Under the pieces are notes generated by a model, which saw only the letters and a program-made list of their open reading frames with translations, did no database searches and was not told where the DNA came from. Position numbers and translations under genes: made by a program. Below are positions 37,480 to 49,811 of a stretch of DNA of 64,000 nt, piece after piece; the stretch's first letter is position 1; each line of letters starts with the position of its first letter. Source of the DNA: Achromobacter aegrifaciens (GTDB taxonomy: Bacteria; Pseudomonadota; Gammaproteobacteria; Burkholderiales; Burkholderiaceae_B); contig NZ_CADIJY010000019.1 of assembly GCF_902859735.1 (NCBI RefSeq), forward strand, positions 24,935-88,934, in the 5' to 3' direction.

Positions 37480-38553
37480 TCAAGCCTGCAGGACCTCCGC
37501 AAGCGCCTTCAACAGCAGTTCGCACTGCTCGTCGGTGCCCACGGTAATTCGCAAAAATTGATCGATGCGTTCATGGCGGAAATGACGCACGATGATGCTG
37601 CGCTCGCGCAAGGCGGCAGCCAGACCGGCGGCATCCTTGTTGGGGTGCCGTGCGAACACGAAGTTCGCGGCCGAGGGCAGCACCTCGAAGCCCAGGGACT
37701 GCAGCCCCTCCGTCATCCGCGAACGGGTGTCGATCACGGCCTGGCGGGTGCGTTCAAAGTACTCCACGTCTTCCAGGGCCGCCACCGCTCCCGCAGAGGC
37801 AAGACGGTCGATGGGGTAGGAGTTGAAACTGTTCTTTACACGCTCAAGCCCGTCGATGAGTTCGGCGCTGCCTACGGCAAAACCGACGCGCAAGCCCGCC
37901 AGCGAACGCGACTTGGACAGCGTCTGCACCACCAGCAGATTGTCGTAGCGGTCCACCAAAGGAATGACGGACTCTCCGCCAAAATCCACGTAGGCCTCAT
38001 CCACCACGACGACCGCGTCGGGATTGCCGGCCACGATGCGCTCGACCTCCGCCGCGCTGAGGGCGCGGCCGGTGGGCGCATTGGGATTCGGGAAGATGAT
38101 GGCGCCCGCCTGCCCCTTGGCGCCGGGCAGATAGTCTTCGACTGCGATGCTGAAATCGGCCGTCAGCGGCACCGTTTCGTACTGGATGCCGTACAGGCCG
38201 CAATAGACCGGATAGAAGCTGTAGGTAATGTCCGGAAAGCGCAGCGGGCGTTCATGCTTGAGCAACGCAAGGAAGACATGCGCCAGCACTTCGTCGGAGC
38301 CGTTGCCCACGAAGACCTGGCCCGGCTGCACACCGACCGTGCCGGCGATGGCCTGCCGCAGGCGGTCGGACGAAGGATCCGGATAGAGCTTAAGGGTGTC
38401 GTCGCAGGCCGAGCGGATCGCGTCGAGCACCCTGGGCGACGGGCCGTAAGGATGCTCGTTGGTGTTCAACTTGACCAGATTCTGAAGCTTGGGCTGCTCG
38501 CCCGGAACATACGGACTGAGCGTCCCGACCACGGGACTCCAGAAGCGGCTCAT
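37480..38553 (-). CDS. hisC: Histidinol-phosphate aminotransferase
   Basis: 357-residue class II PLP aminotransferase of histidine synthesis. Blocks include [14 protein letters not shown] at the N-terminus, [20 protein letters not shown] and the PLP-binding Lys in [15 protein letters not shown]. It starts 3 bp after der and precedes hfq. It is apart from any his operon, with hisZ 4 kb downstream. Confidence 0.94.
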   Translation of the reverse strand: MSRFWSPVVGTLSPYVPGEQPKLQNLVKLNTNEHPYGPSPRVLDAIRSACDDTLKLYPDPSSDRLRQAIAGTVGVQPGQVFVGNGSDEVLAHVFLALLKHERPLRFPDITYSFYPVYCGLYGIQYETVPLTADFSIAVEDYLPGAKGQAGAIIFPNPNAPTGRALSAAEVERIVAGNPDAVVVVDEAYVDFGGESVIPLVDRYDNLLVVQTLSKSRSLAGLRVGFAVGSAELIDGLERVKNSFNSYPIDRLASAGAVAALEDVEYFERTRQAVIDTRSRMTEGLQSLGFEVLPSAANFVFARHPNKDAAGLAAALRERSIIVRHFRHERIDQFLRITVGTDEQCELLLKALAEVLQA

Positions 38554-38556
38554 GGA

Positions 38557-39909
38557 TCAGCTTTCCTGCGTGTAGGGGTTGTGCGAAGACTTGAATTCGA
38601 TGCGCAGCGGCGTACCGGCCAGGTCGAACGCATTGCGGAAGCGCGTTTCCAGGTAGCGGCGATAGGAGTCCGGAATGGCGTCCAGCGCATTGCCGTGGAT
38701 GACGACCAGCGGCGGGTTCTGACCGCCCTGGTGCGCATAGCGCATCTTGGGACGGAAGATACCCTTGCGGGGCGGCTGCTGCTGTTCGACAGCGATCTGC
38801 AGCTCGCGCGTCAGCTTGGGCGTGGACAGCTTGGCGAACGCCGCGGCGTGCGCCGCGTTGATCGACTTGAGCAAGGGCTTCACGCCCTGCCCGCGCAGCG
38901 CCGAAATGGTGTGCATGCGCGCGAACGACAGGAAGCGCAGCTTGCGCTGGAATTCGCGTTCGATGCGTTCCTTGGCTTCGCCGTCCAGGCCATCCCATTT
39001 GTTGATGGCCACGACCACGGCGCGGCCCGTTTCCAGCACGAAGCCTGCAATGTGCGCATCCTGCTCGGAGATCTCGGTCTGCGCGTCCAGCATCAGCAGC
39101 ACGACGTTGCTGGCCTCGATGGCCTGCAGCGTCTTGATGACGGAGAACTTCTCGACCGCCTCGAATACCTTGCCGCGCTTGCGCAGGCCTGCGGTATCGA
39201 TCAGCGTGTAGCGGCGGCCGTCGCGCTCGAAGTCGATCTCGATGGCGTCGCGGGTCGTGCCCGGCATGTCGAACGCGATCACGCGCTCTTCGCCCATCAG
39301 GGTATTGATGAGCGTGGACTTGCCCACGTTGGGACGGCCGACGATGGCCAGCTTGATGCGGTGATCGTGCTCAGCCTCTTCGAATGCGTCTTCCTCGGCG
39401 GGCGGCTCGGCCAGGTCCTGGAGCGCCAGCTCGATCAGGTCGACGATGCCATCGCCGTGCGCCGCGGAAATCGGATAAGGCTGACCCAGCCCGAGCTCAT
39501 GGAACTCGGAAATGGCGCCGCTGGCGCCCATGCCTTCCGCCTTGTTCACCGCCAGCAACACGCGCTGCTGCCCGGACTTGCGCAGCAGCTGGGCGATTTC
39601 GTGGTCATGGGCATTGATGCCCGCACGGGCATCAACCAGGAACACCACGACATCGGCCTCGGCGATGGCCTGCCGGGTCTGGCGGGCCATCTCCAGCAGG
39701 ATGCCGTCCTTGGCGACGGGCTCGAAACCACCGGTATCGATGACGATGAAGGGAATCTCGCCTACCCTGCCCTCGCCGTAATGGCGATCGCGGGTCAGGC
39801 CGGAGTAATCGGCCACCAGCGCGGCGCGCGATCGCGTCAGGCGGTTGAATAGGGTCGACTTCCCCACATTGGGGCGGCCGACCAGGGCGACGACAGGCTT
39901 GAAAGACAC
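38557..39909 (-). CDS. der: Ribosome-assembly GTPase Der (EngA)
   Basis: 450 residues with two tandem G domains. The first has GRPNVGKST (about 11-19) and DTGG; the second repeats GRPNVGKST in the middle with DTAG and NKWD, followed by the C-terminal KH-like domain. Required for 50S maturation. The start codon is GTG, 25 bp after bamB, with no obvious ribosome site. Confidence 0.96.
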   Translation of the reverse strand: MSFKPVVALVGRPNVGKSTLFNRLTRSRAALVADYSGLTRDRHYGEGRVGEIPFIVIDTGGFEPVAKDGILLEMARQTRQAIAEADVVVFLVDARAGINAHDHEIAQLLRKSGQQRVLLAVNKAEGMGASGAISEFHELGLGQPYPISAAHGDGIVDLIELALQDLAEPPAEEDAFEEAEHDHRIKLAIVGRPNVGKSTLINTLMGEERVIAFDMPGTTRDAIEIDFERDGRRYTLIDTAGLRKRGKVFEAVEKFSVIKTLQAIEASNVVLLMLDAQTEISEQDAHIAGFVLETGRAVVVAINKWDGLDGEAKERIEREFQRKLRFLSFARMHTISALRGQGVKPLLKSINAAHAAAFAKLSTPKLTRELQIAVEQQQPPRKGIFRPKMRYAHQGGQNPPLVVIHGNALDAIPDSYRRYLETRFRNAFDLAGTPLRIEFKSSHNPYTQES

Positions 39910-39934
39910 GGTGTAAGGCTTTGTTCTATAGGTT

Positions 39935-41092
39935 TTAGTTGGCGCCGATCAGGACGAGGTTGCCATTACCCGTCTGGACCAGCACACCTTGGGATGTAGT
40001 CTGCGGCGGCGAAACCACTGGACCACCGCCCACCGACAGGCGCGCCATCAGGCTGCCGTCGCTGCGCGACAGGAAATGCACGTAGCCGTCCAGGTCGCCC
40101 ACTGCCAACGCACCGCCGAGCATGGCGGGCGCGGTGACCTGGCGGTTCTTCAAGGCCGCCTGCTTCCAGACGTTGCCGCCATTATCCAGCGCAAAAGCGT
40201 TGATCACGCTGTTCTGGTCCGCCGCATAGGCGAAACGCTCGTCCAGCGACAAGCCGCTGACGCTGGAGAAGTCCTTGGCCCACATCGGGCGGCCGCCGGC
40301 CGTGACGTCGAAGCAGACGATACGTCCCTGGTAGGCCACGCCGCAAAGCAGATTGCCCGCGATACGGGGCGCACCGACCACGTCAGTCAGGCGCTCCAGG
40401 TCGCTGGCGCCGCGCGGCGTCGCCACGGTGCCTTCCCATTGCACGTTACCACTATTGGAGGCAATGGCCATCAGTTTGCCGCCCGGCAGGCCGGTAATGA
40501 CCAGGCCTTCGGCCAGGACCATCTGCGACACGCTGCGCAGAGCCAGCGAGGGGCCGGGACGCTGCACGTTCCAGACGCGTTCGCCGCTGTTGGCGTCGAA
40601 GGCCTGGATGCGGTAGTCGCCGCTGCGGACCACGACGATGCCATAGCCCACGACGGGCGGAATGGTCACGTCGCTGGTGGCACGAACCTTCCACTTCACC
40701 TTGCCGGTGTCATCAAAGGCAATGACGTCGCCGTTCGGCGAGGCCACAGCGGTGGTGGTGCCATCGCTGCCGGCGCCGGCGGACAACTTGCCGTCGACAC
40801 TGGCCTTCCAGATGGCGCGGCCGCTTTGCAGGTCGAATTTGCCGACCGAACCATCGGGCGTGGCGGCGTAGATGGCGTCGCCCAACACCGTGGGCGCAAA
40901 GCCCAGTCCGGAACCGCTGCCGACCGAGACGCTCCAGACCTGGCGCACGGACATGCCGGCCTTGTATTCGGTCAGGGGCGCGGGATCGTAGCGGCCGTCA
41001 TCATGGGAGAACATGCCGCATCCGCCCAGGGCGAGCAAGCCCGCCAGGCAAACGGCGCCACGCCACGTACGGCCAGGTGCAAATTTACGCAT
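39935..41092 (-). CDS. bamB: Outer-membrane assembly lipoprotein BamB
   Basis: 385 residues. Lipoprotein signal with LALGGC (Cys25), then an eight-bladed PQQ-like beta-propeller with repeated A/V-x-x-x-x-G-x-v-x-A-f-d units (for example [33 protein letters not shown]). Part of the BAM complex that folds outer-membrane proteins. ATG 41092 gives the signal peptide; the longer open frame has none. 5 bp from yfgM. Confidence 0.94.
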   Translation of the reverse strand: MRKFAPGRTWRGAVCLAGLLALGGCGMFSHDDGRYDPAPLTEYKAGMSVRQVWSVSVGSGSGLGFAPTVLGDAIYAATPDGSVGKFDLQSGRAIWKASVDGKLSAGAGSDGTTTAVASPNGDVIAFDDTGKVKWKVRATSDVTIPPVVGYGIVVVRSGDYRIQAFDANSGERVWNVQRPGPSLALRSVSQMVLAEGLVITGLPGGKLMAIASNSGNVQWEGTVATPRGASDLERLTDVVGAPRIAGNLLCGVAYQGRIVCFDVTAGGRPMWAKDFSSVSGLSLDERFAYAADQNSVINAFALDNGGNVWKQAALKNRQVTAPAMLGGALAVGDLDGYVHFLSRSDGSLMARLSVGGGPVVSPPQTTSQGVLVQTGNGNLVLIGAN

Positions 41093-41097
41093 TACAG

Positions 41098-41736
41098 TCA
41101 CGCTCCGCTCAGGGCATCCAGTTTCAGTTGCACAACCTGGGTCAAGGGATTTGCCGTACCCAGGCCATCGATGGCGCTTTGCCAGGCGGCGCGCGCTTCC
41201 TCGCGCTTGCCCTGCGCGGCGAGGATATCGCCGCGGCGATCCGCGTACAAGGCGGCGAAGGCTGCCGGCGGGTTGTTCAGCTGCGCCAGGGCGGCATCGT
41301 ATTGCTTCTGGTCCAGCAGCATGCCGGCCAGGCGCAGGCGCGCCACCGACTGCATGGACGGGTTCTTGCCCTGGGCAGCCAGCCATTCCAGCTGCTCGCG
41401 GGCGCCGGCGTCATCCTTTTGGGCCTGCAGCGCCTGGGCCGCCACCAGCGCGCCGCGCGCGGCGTAGCCGGTGGACGGATACTGCTCGCGCAGCGTGGCC
41501 GCGGCGGTCTTGATGCGGACCGAGGAATCGGCGCCACCCAGGCGCGCCGCGTCTTCCAGCGCTTCGAAGTAGCCCATGGCCTGGTTGGCGCGGTGCGATT
41601 GGTAGGCCTTCCAGCCCCACCAGCCGCCCCAGGCCAGCGCCACCGCCGCCACCAGCGTGACCACCAGGGTGCCGTAGCGCGCCCACCACGCCTTGATTGC
41701 GTCGAGTTTTTCCTGTTCTTCGAGATCGTATGCCAT
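41098..41736 (-). CDS. YfgM-like membrane-anchored TPR protein
   Basis: 212 residues. MAYDLEEQEKLDAIKAWWAR is the typical N-terminus, then one membrane helix (about 22-42) and a periplasmic TPR-like domain. In E. coli YfgM is an ancillary subunit of the SecYEG translocon with chaperone links. Order hisS-yfgM-bamB-der matches other proteobacteria. 4 bp from hisS. Confidence 0.9.
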   Translation of the reverse strand: MAYDLEEQEKLDAIKAWWARYGTLVVTLVAAVALAWGGWWGWKAYQSHRANQAMGYFEALEDAARLGGADSSVRIKTAAATLREQYPSTGYAARGALVAAQALQAQKDDAGAREQLEWLAAQGKNPSMQSVARLRLAGMLLDQKQYDAALAQLNNPPAAFAALYADRRGDILAAQGKREEARAAWQSAIDGLGTANPLTQVVQLKLDALSGA

Positions 41737-41739
41737 GCA

Positions 41740-43026
41740 TTAACCCTTGTTATTCAATACGTCGGCCAATCCCGCCAACGGGACTTGCTGTTGGGCCGAT
41801 TCGCCCTGCGCCTCGGCGCGCAGGAACTTGACGCTGGCCGTCTGCGCAGCCACTTCGTCGGCGCCAAGAATAACCGCAACACGGGCGCCGCTGGCATCGG
41901 CGCGCTTGAATTGCGACTTGAAGCTTGCGGGACCCGCATGCACGATGACCGACAGGCCGGCATCGCGCAGGTCTTCACCGACCCGGGCGGCCAGGCGCTG
42001 CGCCTCTTCGCCTTGGTGCACGACGTAGACGTCGCACTCGGCCGGCTGTTCCACCTGCACGCTCTGCTCCCAAAGGTCCAGCAGGCGCTCCATGCCGATC
42101 GCAAAGCCCACCGCGGGCGCGGGCTTGCCGCCCAGCAGCTCGATCAGGCCGTCGTAGCGGCCGCCGCCGCACACGGTGCCCTGGGACCCGAGGCGGTCGG
42201 TGACCCACTCGAACACCGTGAGGTTGTAGTAGTCCAGCCCGCGCACCAGGCGCGGATTCAGGCGATATTCGATACCGGCGTCGGCCAGGCGCTGGCACAC
42301 GCCGTCGAAGTGCGCGCGCGACTCCTCGCCCAGGAAGTCGAACAGGCGCGGCGCGCTGTCGGCCATTTCCTGCATGGCGGGGTTCTTGGTGTCGAGGACG
42401 CGCAGCGGGTTGCTGTACATGCGGCGCTGGCCGTCTTCGTCCAGGATGTCGCGGTGCTTTTCCAGGTGCTCGATCAGGGCGGCGCGGTGAGCGGCACGCT
42501 CGGCCGGCTGGCCCAGCGAATTCAGCTCCAGGCGCACGTCGGTCAGGCCCAGCAGCTTCCAGAGGCGGGCCAGCATGACGATGAGTTCGGCGTCCACGTC
42601 GGGACCGGCAAAGCCCAGGGCCTCGACGTCGATCTGGTGGAACTGGCGGTAGCGGCCGCGCTGTGGGCGCTCGTGGCGGAACACGGGGCCGATGGAATAG
42701 ACGCGCTGCGGGCGGTCATAGAGCAGGTTGTGCTCGATGGACGCGCGCACGATGCCCGCGGTCATTTCCGGACGCATGGTCAGCGATTCGCCGTTGAGCG
42801 CATCGGTGAAGGTGTACATCTCTTTTTCGACGATATCGGTCACTTCGCCGATGCCGCGCGCGAACAGGCGCGTATGCTCAAGCACGGGCGTACGCACATT
42901 GCGATAGCCGTAGCCGCGCAGCCAGCCGCGCACGATTTCCTCGAATTGCTCCCAGCGGGCGCTGGCCCCTGGCAACAGATCATTCATGCCGCGTATGGCG
43001 GCGACTTTCTGGAAAGCTTGAGTCAT
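41740..43026 (-). CDS. hisS: Histidyl-tRNA synthetase
   Basis: 428-residue class II synthetase. [11 protein letters not shown] at the start, motif 2 region [20 protein letters not shown], the histidine motifs LVRGLDYYN and GGGRYDGL, and an anticodon-binding C-terminal domain. Start at MTQAFQK is preferred; further in-frame ATGs lie three and more codons upstream without ribosome sites. Confidence 0.96.
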   Translation of the reverse strand: MTQAFQKVAAIRGMNDLLPGASARWEQFEEIVRGWLRGYGYRNVRTPVLEHTRLFARGIGEVTDIVEKEMYTFTDALNGESLTMRPEMTAGIVRASIEHNLLYDRPQRVYSIGPVFRHERPQRGRYRQFHQIDVEALGFAGPDVDAELIVMLARLWKLLGLTDVRLELNSLGQPAERAAHRAALIEHLEKHRDILDEDGQRRMYSNPLRVLDTKNPAMQEMADSAPRLFDFLGEESRAHFDGVCQRLADAGIEYRLNPRLVRGLDYYNLTVFEWVTDRLGSQGTVCGGGRYDGLIELLGGKPAPAVGFAIGMERLLDLWEQSVQVEQPAECDVYVVHQGEEAQRLAARVGEDLRDAGLSVIVHAGPASFKSQFKRADASGARVAVILGADEVAAQTASVKFLRAEAQGESAQQQVPLAGLADVLNNKG

Positions 43027-43080
43027 CTTGATCATGCCGCATCGCGCGCCGGCAAGCGCGCTAGCAGCCACACCCTTACT

Positions 43081-44367
43081 TTAGTGAGAGGCAGGCGCGC
43101 CATAGCGGCGCGCGACGTAGTCTTCGACAATGGCCTGGAACTCTTCGGCAATATGGTCGCCCTTGAGCGTGACCGTGCGTTCGCCGTCGACGAACACCGG
43201 CGCCGCCGGCACTTCGCCAGTGCCGGGCAGGCTGATGCCGATATCGGCATGGCGGCTTTCGCCCGGCCCGTTGACCACACAGCCCATGACCGCGACGTTC
43301 ATGCTTTCGACGCCGGGATACTGGGCGCGCCAGAGCGGCATCTGGCGACGCAGGTAGGTCTGGATGCTGTCGGCCAGTTCCTGGAAGAACGTGCTGCTGG
43401 TGCGGCCGCAGCCGGGGCAGGCGACGACCATGGGCGTGAACGCGCGCAGACCCATGGTCTGCAGGATTTCCTGCGCCACGATCGCTTCGCGGCTGCGGTC
43501 GCCGCCGGGTTCGGGCGTGAGCGAGATGCGGATGGTGTCGCCGATGCCCTGCTGCAGCAGCACGGCCAGCGCGGCGGTGGAGGCCACGATGCCCTTGCTG
43601 CCCATGCCGGCTTCGGTCAGGCCCAGATGCAGCGGGTAGTCGCAACGCGCGGACAGGTCGCGATAGACCGCGATCAGGTCCTGCACGTGGCTGACCTTGC
43701 AGGACAGGATGATCGCGTCGCGCCGCAGACCAAGCTCTTCGGCGCGCTGTGCGTTGCTGATGGCGGACACCACCAAGGCATCGCGCATCACGGCCTGCGC
43801 TTCCCACGGTTGGGCGCGCAGGTTGTTCTCGTCCATCTTGCGCGCCATCAGTTCGTGATCCAGGCTGCCCCAGTTCACGCCGATACGCACCGGCTTGTCG
43901 TAGCGGCAGGCCACTTCGATCATCTGCGCGAAGTTGTCGTCGCGGCGCTTGCCCCCGCCCATGTTGCCGGGGTTGATACGGTACTTGGACAGCGCTTGCG
44001 CGCATTCCGGGAACTGGGTCAGCAGCTTGTGGCCGTTGTAGTGGAAATCGCCCACCAGCGGCACGTTCACGCCCATGCGGTCGAGCTGTTCGCGGATGGC
44101 GATGACTTCGCGCGCGGCTTCAGGGGTGTTCACCGTGATCCGCACCAGCTCGGAGCCGGCCTGGGCCAGCTCCTTGACCTGGATGGCGGTGGCAATGGCG
44201 TCCGCCGTGTCGGTGTTGGTCATGGACTGGACCACGACCGGGGCGTCGCCGCCGATCTTCACGACACGGTCGCCCCACTTCACCGCCACCGAACGCGTGG
44301 CGCGGCGCTCAGCCGCCCCCACGGAGGGAGGCGGGGCATCCTGGCAAGGCAGAGAGGATTCTTGCAT
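43081..44367 (-). CDS. ispG: 4-hydroxy-3-methylbut-2-en-1-yl diphosphate synthase (IspG)
   Basis: 428 residues. Penultimate MEP-pathway enzyme; a 4Fe-4S protein. Conserved blocks are [30 protein letters not shown], the cluster Cys in [10 protein letters not shown] and GCVVNGPGE. The start at 44367 is preferred over a longer frame overlapping the rodZ-like gene, because the extra residues are Cys/Arg-rich and unlike the family. Confidence 0.95.
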   Translation of the reverse strand: MQESSLPCQDAPPPSVGAAERRATRSVAVKWGDRVVKIGGDAPVVVQSMTNTDTADAIATAIQVKELAQAGSELVRITVNTPEAAREVIAIREQLDRMGVNVPLVGDFHYNGHKLLTQFPECAQALSKYRINPGNMGGGKRRDDNFAQMIEVACRYDKPVRIGVNWGSLDHELMARKMDENNLRAQPWEAQAVMRDALVVSAISNAQRAEELGLRRDAIILSCKVSHVQDLIAVYRDLSARCDYPLHLGLTEAGMGSKGIVASTAALAVLLQQGIGDTIRISLTPEPGGDRSREAIVAQEILQTMGLRAFTPMVVACPGCGRTSSTFFQELADSIQTYLRRQMPLWRAQYPGVESMNVAVMGCVVNGPGESRHADIGISLPGTGEVPAAPVFVDGERTVTLKGDHIAEEFQAIVEDYVARRYGAPASH

Positions 44368-44383
44368 CGGTGGAACCGGGTTG

Positions 44384-44878
44384 TTACTTGGTCGACTTCG
44401 GCAGCCAGTCCGACGGCAGCCAGTGCTGCGGCAGCCAGCCTTGCCAGAAGGCATACGCCACGCCGGCGGCCAGCACCAGCACGATGGCAATGAGCCAGCC
44501 CCAGGAGGTCGAGGACGAACGATCGTCGTCGGCGCCTGACTGGGGAATGGAATGCGCCGAATGCAGCGCGCCCGGGCTGAGCTTCACCGGGCCGGTGACG
44601 CGCGCCTTGGGGTCGAGCGAATCGACGATGGTTTGCGAGTCCGCGCCCAGCAGACGCGCATAGTTGCGTACCAGGCCGCGCAGCGAAACGCCGGTGGGCA
44701 GGTTGGCCCACTGCTCGTTTTCCAGGGCTTCGATCTGCTTCGTGGAAAACTTGATGCGACTGGACACTTCGTCGAGCGACCAGCCCTTGGACTGGCGCAG
44801 CGCGCGCAATGCCGAGCCGATGCCTCCCGCAGCGCCTGCGGGCGTTTCTGAAACTGCCGAAGCGAAATCCTGCGTCAT
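44384..44878 (-). CDS. RodZ-like membrane-anchored helix-turn-helix protein
   Basis: 164 residues. An XRE-type helix-turn-helix ([20 protein letters not shown]..., about 20-85) is joined to one membrane helix (about 126-144) and a short Trp-rich tail with repeated LP..W units. Full RodZ is longer (about 330 aa) with a periplasmic beta domain; that domain is absent. It takes the position of rodZ between rlmN and ispG. Role in cell shape is inferred from family. Confidence 0.82.
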   Translation of the reverse strand: MTQDFASAVSETPAGAAGGIGSALRALRQSKGWSLDEVSSRIKFSTKQIEALENEQWANLPTGVSLRGLVRNYARLLGADSQTIVDSLDPKARVTGPVKLSPGALHSAHSIPQSGADDDRSSSTSWGWLIAIVLVLAAGVAYAFWQGWLPQHWLPSDWLPKSTK

Positions 44879-46029
44879 GCGTGCACCTGTTTAATTGGTA
44901 TGGTCTGGCGCTGTGCGGCGTTCCGTTCGGTGATCCGGGTACGGTCGCGCACTTCTCCGGCCAGTTGGCCACAGGCCGCATCGATATCGTCACCCCGGGT
45001 CTTGCGGACGGTGGTGATGATGCCGGCGTCCATCAGACGCTGCGCAAACACCTTCACCCGCGCCGAGTTCGAGCGCTTCAGGCCGGACTCGGGAAAGGGA
45101 TTGAACGGGATCAGATTGAGCTTGCAGCGCAGCTGGCGTGCAATTTGGATCAGTTCCTTGGCGTGCTGGTCGGTATCGTTGATGCCGTCCAGCATGCAGT
45201 ATTCAAAAGTGATGAAGTCGCGCGGGGCGAACGCCAGATAACGTTCGCAGGCCGCCAGCAACTCCTTCAGCGGATATTTCTTGTTCAGCGGCACCAGCTC
45301 GTCGCGCAGCGCATCGTTCGGCGCATGCAGGGACACGGCCAGGGCCACGGGACAGTCCTGCGACAGGCGGTCCATCATGGGGACCACGCCGGAGGTGGAT
45401 ACAGTGACGCGGCGGCGCGACAGGCCATAGGCGTTGTCGTCCAGCATCAGGCGCAAGGCGGGCAGGACCTGGTCGTAGTTGAGCAGGGGTTCGCCCATGC
45501 CCATCATGACCACGTTGCTGATGACGCGGGTGTCTTCGGTGGCGCGGGCGCTTTCCAGGCGGGCGGTGCCGATGTCGGCCTCCAGCACGCGCTTGGCCCA
45601 CCACAGCTGGCCGATGATCTCGCTGGTCTTCAGGTTGCGGTTGAAGCCTTGGTGCCCGGTCGAGCAGAAGCGGCAGTTCACCACGCATCCGGCCTGGCTG
45701 GAAATGCATAGCGTGCCGCGGTCGTCCTCGGGAATGAAGACGGTCTCGATGGCATTGCCCTGTCCCACGTCGAACAGCCACTTGCGGGTGCCGTCGGTCG
45801 AGCGCTGCTCGATGTTGACGGGCAAAGCCTCGATGCGGCAATGCTGCGCAAGCTGGCCGCGGAATTCGCGGGCCAGGTCGGTCATGGCGTCGAACGAATC
45901 GGCGCCGCGCTGGTGCATCCAGCGCTGCAACTGGCGGGCCCGAAACGGCTTGCCGCCCCACTTTCCGACCAGTTCGGACAGGGCGGAGCCGTCAAGCCCC
46001 AGCAGATTGATTCGTTCGACGGATTCCAT
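44875..46029 (-). CDS. rlmN: Dual-specificity 23S rRNA/tRNA adenine C2 methyltransferase RlmN
   Basis: 384 residues. Radical-SAM motif C115-x3-C119-x2-C122 (GCVVNCRFC), [10 protein letters not shown], and the C-terminal methyl-carrying Cys in [11 protein letters not shown]. Methylates A2503 of 23S rRNA and A37 of some tRNAs. ATG 46029 chosen; a TTG six codons earlier is possible. The stop overlaps the rodZ-like start (ATGA). Confidence 0.96.
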   Translation of the reverse strand: MESVERINLLGLDGSALSELVGKWGGKPFRARQLQRWMHQRGADSFDAMTDLAREFRGQLAQHCRIEALPVNIEQRSTDGTRKWLFDVGQGNAIETVFIPEDDRGTLCISSQAGCVVNCRFCSTGHQGFNRNLKTSEIIGQLWWAKRVLEADIGTARLESARATEDTRVISNVVMMGMGEPLLNYDQVLPALRLMLDDNAYGLSRRRVTVSTSGVVPMMDRLSQDCPVALAVSLHAPNDALRDELVPLNKKYPLKELLAACERYLAFAPRDFITFEYCMLDGINDTDQHAKELIQIARQLRCKLNLIPFNPFPESGLKRSNSARVKVFAQRLMDAGIITTVRKTRGDDIDAACGQLAGEVRDRTRITERNAAQRQTIPIKQVHA

Positions 46030-46073
46030 GACCTGGGTAAAACTCAAAAGCTAGAACAGATGTTCCGCGAGAA

Positions 46074-46499
46074 TCAACGGCTGTGGATGTTGATTTCGGG
46101 GAAGAAGAAAGCGACTTCGACAGCGGCCGTTTCCGGAGCGTCCGAGCCGTGCACGGCGTTGGCGTCGATGCTGTCGGCGAAGTCGGCGCGGATGGTGCCA
46201 GGAGCCGCCTTCTTGGGGTCGGTGGCGCCCATCAGGTCGCGGTTCTTCAGGATGGCGTCTTCACCTTCCAGCACTTGCACGAACACCGGGCCGGAGATCA
46301 TGAAGTCGACCAGGTCCTTGAAGAAGGGGCGTTCCTTGTGCACGGCGTAGAAACGCTCGGCGTCGGCGCGCGACAGCTGGGCCAGGCGGGCGGCGATGAC
46401 CTTCAGGCCGGCTTGTTCGAAACGGCCGACGATCTGGCCGATGACGTTCTTGGCGACGGCGTCGGGCTTGATGATCGAGAGGGTGCGTTGAATGGACAT
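46074..46499 (-). CDS. ndk: Nucleoside diphosphate kinase
   Basis: 141 residues. [18 protein letters not shown] at the start and the phosphohistidine His117 in NAVHGSD. Balances nucleoside triphosphate pools. First gene of the leftward run; 44 bp before rlmN. Confidence 0.97.
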   Translation of the reverse strand: MSIQRTLSIIKPDAVAKNVIGQIVGRFEQAGLKVIAARLAQLSRADAERFYAVHKERPFFKDLVDFMISGPVFVQVLEGEDAILKNRDLMGATDPKKAAPGTIRADFADSIDANAVHGSDAPETAAVEVAFFFPEINIHSR

Positions 46500-46840
46500 A
46501 AGAACTCCAAAAACTGATTTCTGACTTGGTTTCTGTGAATTGCCTGGCGTGGATCTGCGCTTGTCGGTGTCACCCTTGAAGCGTCATCGCGCTGTTGGCG
46601 CACGGGGCGGTCCGAAACGAATGCATGTTTCGGGCCGTCCCGAACCACTGGTCCAAGGCAGGGATTCGACACTGCCTACCTGTCGGACTCACCCGGAATC
46701 CTCAATGAATTCAGGGACTTCTAAAAGGTTTACAGTAACCCGGTATTCTAACACGCTGAGAAGACCGCATTACATCTTAAAATGTGCGGTTTGCCGCCCG
46801 CGTCCCTAGCCCGGGCGCCCCTGTTTGCCGGAACCCTGCA
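46500..46840. other. Divergent promoter region of ndk and valS
   Basis: 341 bp between divergent starts. On the minus strand an extended -10 (TGTTAGAAT, about 46751-46743) could serve ndk but has no good -35 and lies some 245 bp away. A hairpin AGGCAG/CTGCCT at 46656-46677 and an imperfect CCGCA..TGCGG hairpin near 46764-46788 are visible. No gene or tRNA can be supported. Confidence 0.4.
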
Positions 46841-49735
46841 ATGACTCAAGCTGCTCCCCCGAACGCCGCGAACGCCGCGAGCGATACCCAGGAACTCTCC
46901 AAGAGCTTCGAACCCTCCGCGCTGGAATCCCGCTGGTACGCCGAGTGGGACAAGCGTGGGTACTTCCAGGCGGGCCAGCATGTAAAAACGGGGACCGAAA
47001 GCCAGCCCTACGTCATCCAGTTCCCGCCGCCCAACGTGACGGGCACCCTGCACATGGGCCACGCCTTCAACCAGACCATCATGGACGGCCTGGTGCGCTA
47101 CCACCGCATGCTGGGCGACGACACCGTATTCATCCCCGGCACCGACCACGCCGGCATCGCCACGCAGATCGTGGTTGAAAGACAGCTGGACGCCGAGAAG
47201 GTTTCCCGCCACGACCTCGGCCGCGAGAAATTCGTGGAAAAAGTGTGGGAATGGAAGGAAAAATCCGGCAACGCGATCACCAGCCAGGTCCGCCGCCTGG
47301 GCGCTTCGGCCGACTGGCCGCGCGAGTACTTCACCATGGACGACCGCATGTCGCGTGGCGTGGTGGAAACCTTCGTGCGCCTGCATAAACAGGGACTGAT
47401 CTACCGCGGCAAGCGCCTGGTCAACTGGGATCCGAAGCTGCTGACGGCCGTATCCGACCTGGAAGTGGTTTCCGAGGAAACCGACGGCCACATGTGGCAC
47501 ATCCTTTACCCCTTCGTCGATGGTCCGCAAACCATCGTCGACAAGGACGGCCAGACCGTCACGCTGCGCGGCCTGACCATCGCGACCACCCGCCCGGAGA
47601 CCATGCTGGCCGACGGCGCGCTGTGCGTGCACCCCGAAGACCCGCGCTACAAGCACCTGGTCGGCAAGCTTGTCGAACTGCCGCTGTGCGACCGCAACAT
47701 TCCCATCATCGCCGATGATTTCGTCGACCCCGAGTTCGGCACGGGCTGCGTGAAGATCACTGGCGCCCACGACTTCAACGACTACGCCTGCGCGCTGCGC
47801 CACGATCTGCCCATGATCGTGATCTTCACGCTGGATGCCCACATCAACGAGAACGGCCCCGCGCAGTTCCAGGGCATGGAGCGCTACGTGGCCCGCAAGG
47901 CCGTGGTCGCGCAACTGGAAGCCGAAGGCTATCTGGTCAAGGTCGAGGCGCATAAGATGATGCAGCCCAAGGGCGACCGCACCGGCGTCGTGCTGGAGCC
48001 GATGCTGACGGACCAGTGGTTCGTGGCGATGAGCAAGCCCGCCCCCGAAGGCACGCTGAATCCGGGCAAGAGCATTACCGAGGTTGCACTGGAAGTCGTG
48101 GCCGACGGCCGCATCCAGTTCTATCCGGACAACTGGACCACCATCTACAACCAGTGGCTCAACAACATCCAGGACTGGTGCATTTCGCGCCAGCTCTGGT
48201 GGGGCCACCAGATTCCGGCCTGGTACTCGGAAGACGGCCAGGTCTTCGTCGCGCACGACGAAGCCGAAGCCACGGCGCAGGCCCGCGCGGCCGGCGTGAC
48301 TGGCGAACTCAAGCGCGACCCGGACGTGCTGGACACCTGGTTCTCGTCGGGCCTGGTTCCCTTCACCACGCTGGGCTGGCCGGAAAACACGCCGGACCTG
48401 CAGCGTTACCTGCCGTCCAGCGTGCTGGTCACGGGCTTTGACATCATCTTCTTCTGGGTGGCACGCATGGTGATGCTGACCACCCACCTGACCGGCCACA
48501 TCCCGTTCAAACACGTCTACGTGCACGGCCTGATCCGCGACGCGGACGGCCAGAAGATGAGCAAATCCAAGGGCAACACGCTGGATCCGGTCGACCTGAT
48601 CGACGGCATCGACCTGGACGGCCTGGTGGTCAAGCGCACCTACGGCCTGATGAATCCGAAGCAGGCCGGCGCCATCGAAAAGGCCACCCGCCGCCAATAT
48701 CCGGACGGCATCCCGGCCTTCGGCACCGACGCGCTGCGCTTCACCATGGCGGCTTACGCCACGCTGGGTCGCAACATCAACTTCGACCTGAAGCGCTGCG
48801 AGGGCTACCGCAACTTCTGCAATAAGCTGTGGAACGCCACGCGCTTCGTGCTGATGAACACCGAAGGCCACGATCTGACTGGCCCGGAAACCGGCGAAAC
48901 ATCCTTTGTGGACCGCTGGATCGTCAGCCAGCTGCAAGCGCTGGAAGCCGACGTGGCGCGCGGCTTTGCCGACTACCGCTTCGACAACATCGCCAATTCG
49001 CTTTACCGCTACGTGTGGGACGAGTACTGCGACTGGTATCTGGAACTGGCCAAGGTCCAGATCCAGACCGGCACGCCGGCCCAGCAACTGGGCACGCGCC
49101 GCACGCTGATCCGCGTCCTGGAAGGCGTGCTGCGCCTGGCGCACCCGATCATTCCGTTCATCACGGAAGAGCTCTGGCAAAAGGTGTCGCTGGTGGCCGG
49201 CAAGCGCAAGGAAGGCGTCGCCGACAGCGTCAGCGTCCAGCCCTACCCGCAGGCCAACCCCGCCGCGATCGACACCGCCGCCGAAGCCGACGTGGCCGAA
49301 CTGAAGGCGCAGGTCGAAGCCGTGCGTGCGCTGCGCGGCGAAATGAACCTGTCGCCCGCCCAGAAGGTGCCGCTGTGCGCGCAGGGCGATGCCCCCACCC
49401 TCACCCGCAACGCGCCATACCTGGCTGCGCTGGCCAAGCTGAGCCAGGTCGAGGTGCTCGACGCCCTGCCCGACGCCGGCGCGCCGGTCCAGGTCGTGGG
49501 CGGCAGCCGCCTGATGTTGCACGTCGAAATCGACGTAGCAGCGGAACGCGTGCGCCTGGACAAGGAAATCGCGCGCCTGGAAGGCGAAATCGCCAAGGCC
49601 AACGGCAAGCTGTCGAACGCCAGCTTCGTCGAACGTGCGCCGGCCGCCGTGGTCGAACAGGAAAAGGCGCGCATGGCGCAGTTCGGCGAAACCCTGGACA
49701 AGGTGCGTGAACAGCGCACCAAGCTGGGCAACTAA
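46841..49735 (+). CDS. valS: Valyl-tRNA synthetase
   Basis: 964-residue class I synthetase. The HIGH-type motif is in [14 protein letters not shown] (about 63-76), KMSKSKGN lies at about 572-579, with the editing domain between and a C-terminal coiled coil ([20 protein letters not shown]). The start MTQAAPP is taken as it matches a normal length; the 19 residues upstream look untranslated. It is one of the few plus-strand genes of the window. Confidence 0.96.
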   Translation: MTQAAPPNAANAASDTQELSKSFEPSALESRWYAEWDKRGYFQAGQHVKTGTESQPYVIQFPPPNVTGTLHMGHAFNQTIMDGLVRYHRMLGDDTVFIPGTDHAGIATQIVVERQLDAEKVSRHDLGREKFVEKVWEWKEKSGNAITSQVRRLGASADWPREYFTMDDRMSRGVVETFVRLHKQGLIYRGKRLVNWDPKLLTAVSDLEVVSEETDGHMWHILYPFVDGPQTIVDKDGQTVTLRGLTIATTRPETMLADGALCVHPEDPRYKHLVGKLVELPLCDRNIPIIADDFVDPEFGTGCVKITGAHDFNDYACALRHDLPMIVIFTLDAHINENGPAQFQGMERYVARKAVVAQLEAEGYLVKVEAHKMMQPKGDRTGVVLEPMLTDQWFVAMSKPAPEGTLNPGKSITEVALEVVADGRIQFYPDNWTTIYNQWLNNIQDWCISRQLWWGHQIPAWYSEDGQVFVAHDEAEATAQARAAGVTGELKRDPDVLDTWFSSGLVPFTTLGWPENTPDLQRYLPSSVLVTGFDIIFFWVARMVMLTTHLTGHIPFKHVYVHGLIRDADGQKMSKSKGNTLDPVDLIDGIDLDGLVVKRTYGLMNPKQAGAIEKATRRQYPDGIPAFGTDALRFTMAAYATLGRNINFDLKRCEGYRNFCNKLWNATRFVLMNTEGHDLTGPETGETSFVDRWIVSQLQALEADVARGFADYRFDNIANSLYRYVWDEYCDWYLELAKVQIQTGTPAQQLGTRRTLIRVLEGVLRLAHPIIPFITEELWQKVSLVAGKRKEGVADSVSVQPYPQANPAAIDTAAEADVAELKAQVEAVRALRGEMNLSPAQKVPLCAQGDAPTLTRNAPYLAALAKLSQVEVLDALPDAGAPVQVVGGSRLMLHVEIDVAAERVRLDKEIARLEGEIAKANGKLSNASFVERAPAAVVEQEKARMAQFGETLDKVREQRTKLGN

Positions 49736-49755
49736 GCCCCATCCCAGCACTGGAA

Positions 49756-49792
49756 ACAAAAAACCCCGGAACGTTGTTCCGGGGTTTTTTAT
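49756..49792. terminator. Bidirectional terminator between valS and trmD
   Basis: Perfect 12-bp stem AAACCCCGGAAC/GTTCCGGGGTTT (49761-49772 with 49776-49787), with A-run before and T-run after, so it can stop both convergent transcripts. It begins about 20 bp after the valS stop. Confidence 0.88.
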
Positions 49793-49811
49793 TTCATCCG
49801 AAAAGGAAGCG

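Noticed and set aside
36949-39852. Plus-strand open frame of 967 codons across hfq, hisC and der
   Set aside because: Antisense to three clear housekeeping genes.
41077-44493. Plus-strand open frame of more than 1100 codons across yfgM, hisS and ispG
   Set aside because: It spans three certain minus-strand genes and has shadow composition with no domain.
46620-46690. Possible tRNA-like 3' end (GGCAG, TCGAAT, CCTGCC, then GGACCA on the minus strand)
   Set aside because: The T loop has the wrong size, and no matching acceptor 5' strand, D arm or anticodon arm can be found.
46748-49759. Minus-strand open frame of about 1000 codons opposite valS
   Set aside because: Antisense shadow of valS; the plus-strand protein has all synthetase motifs.
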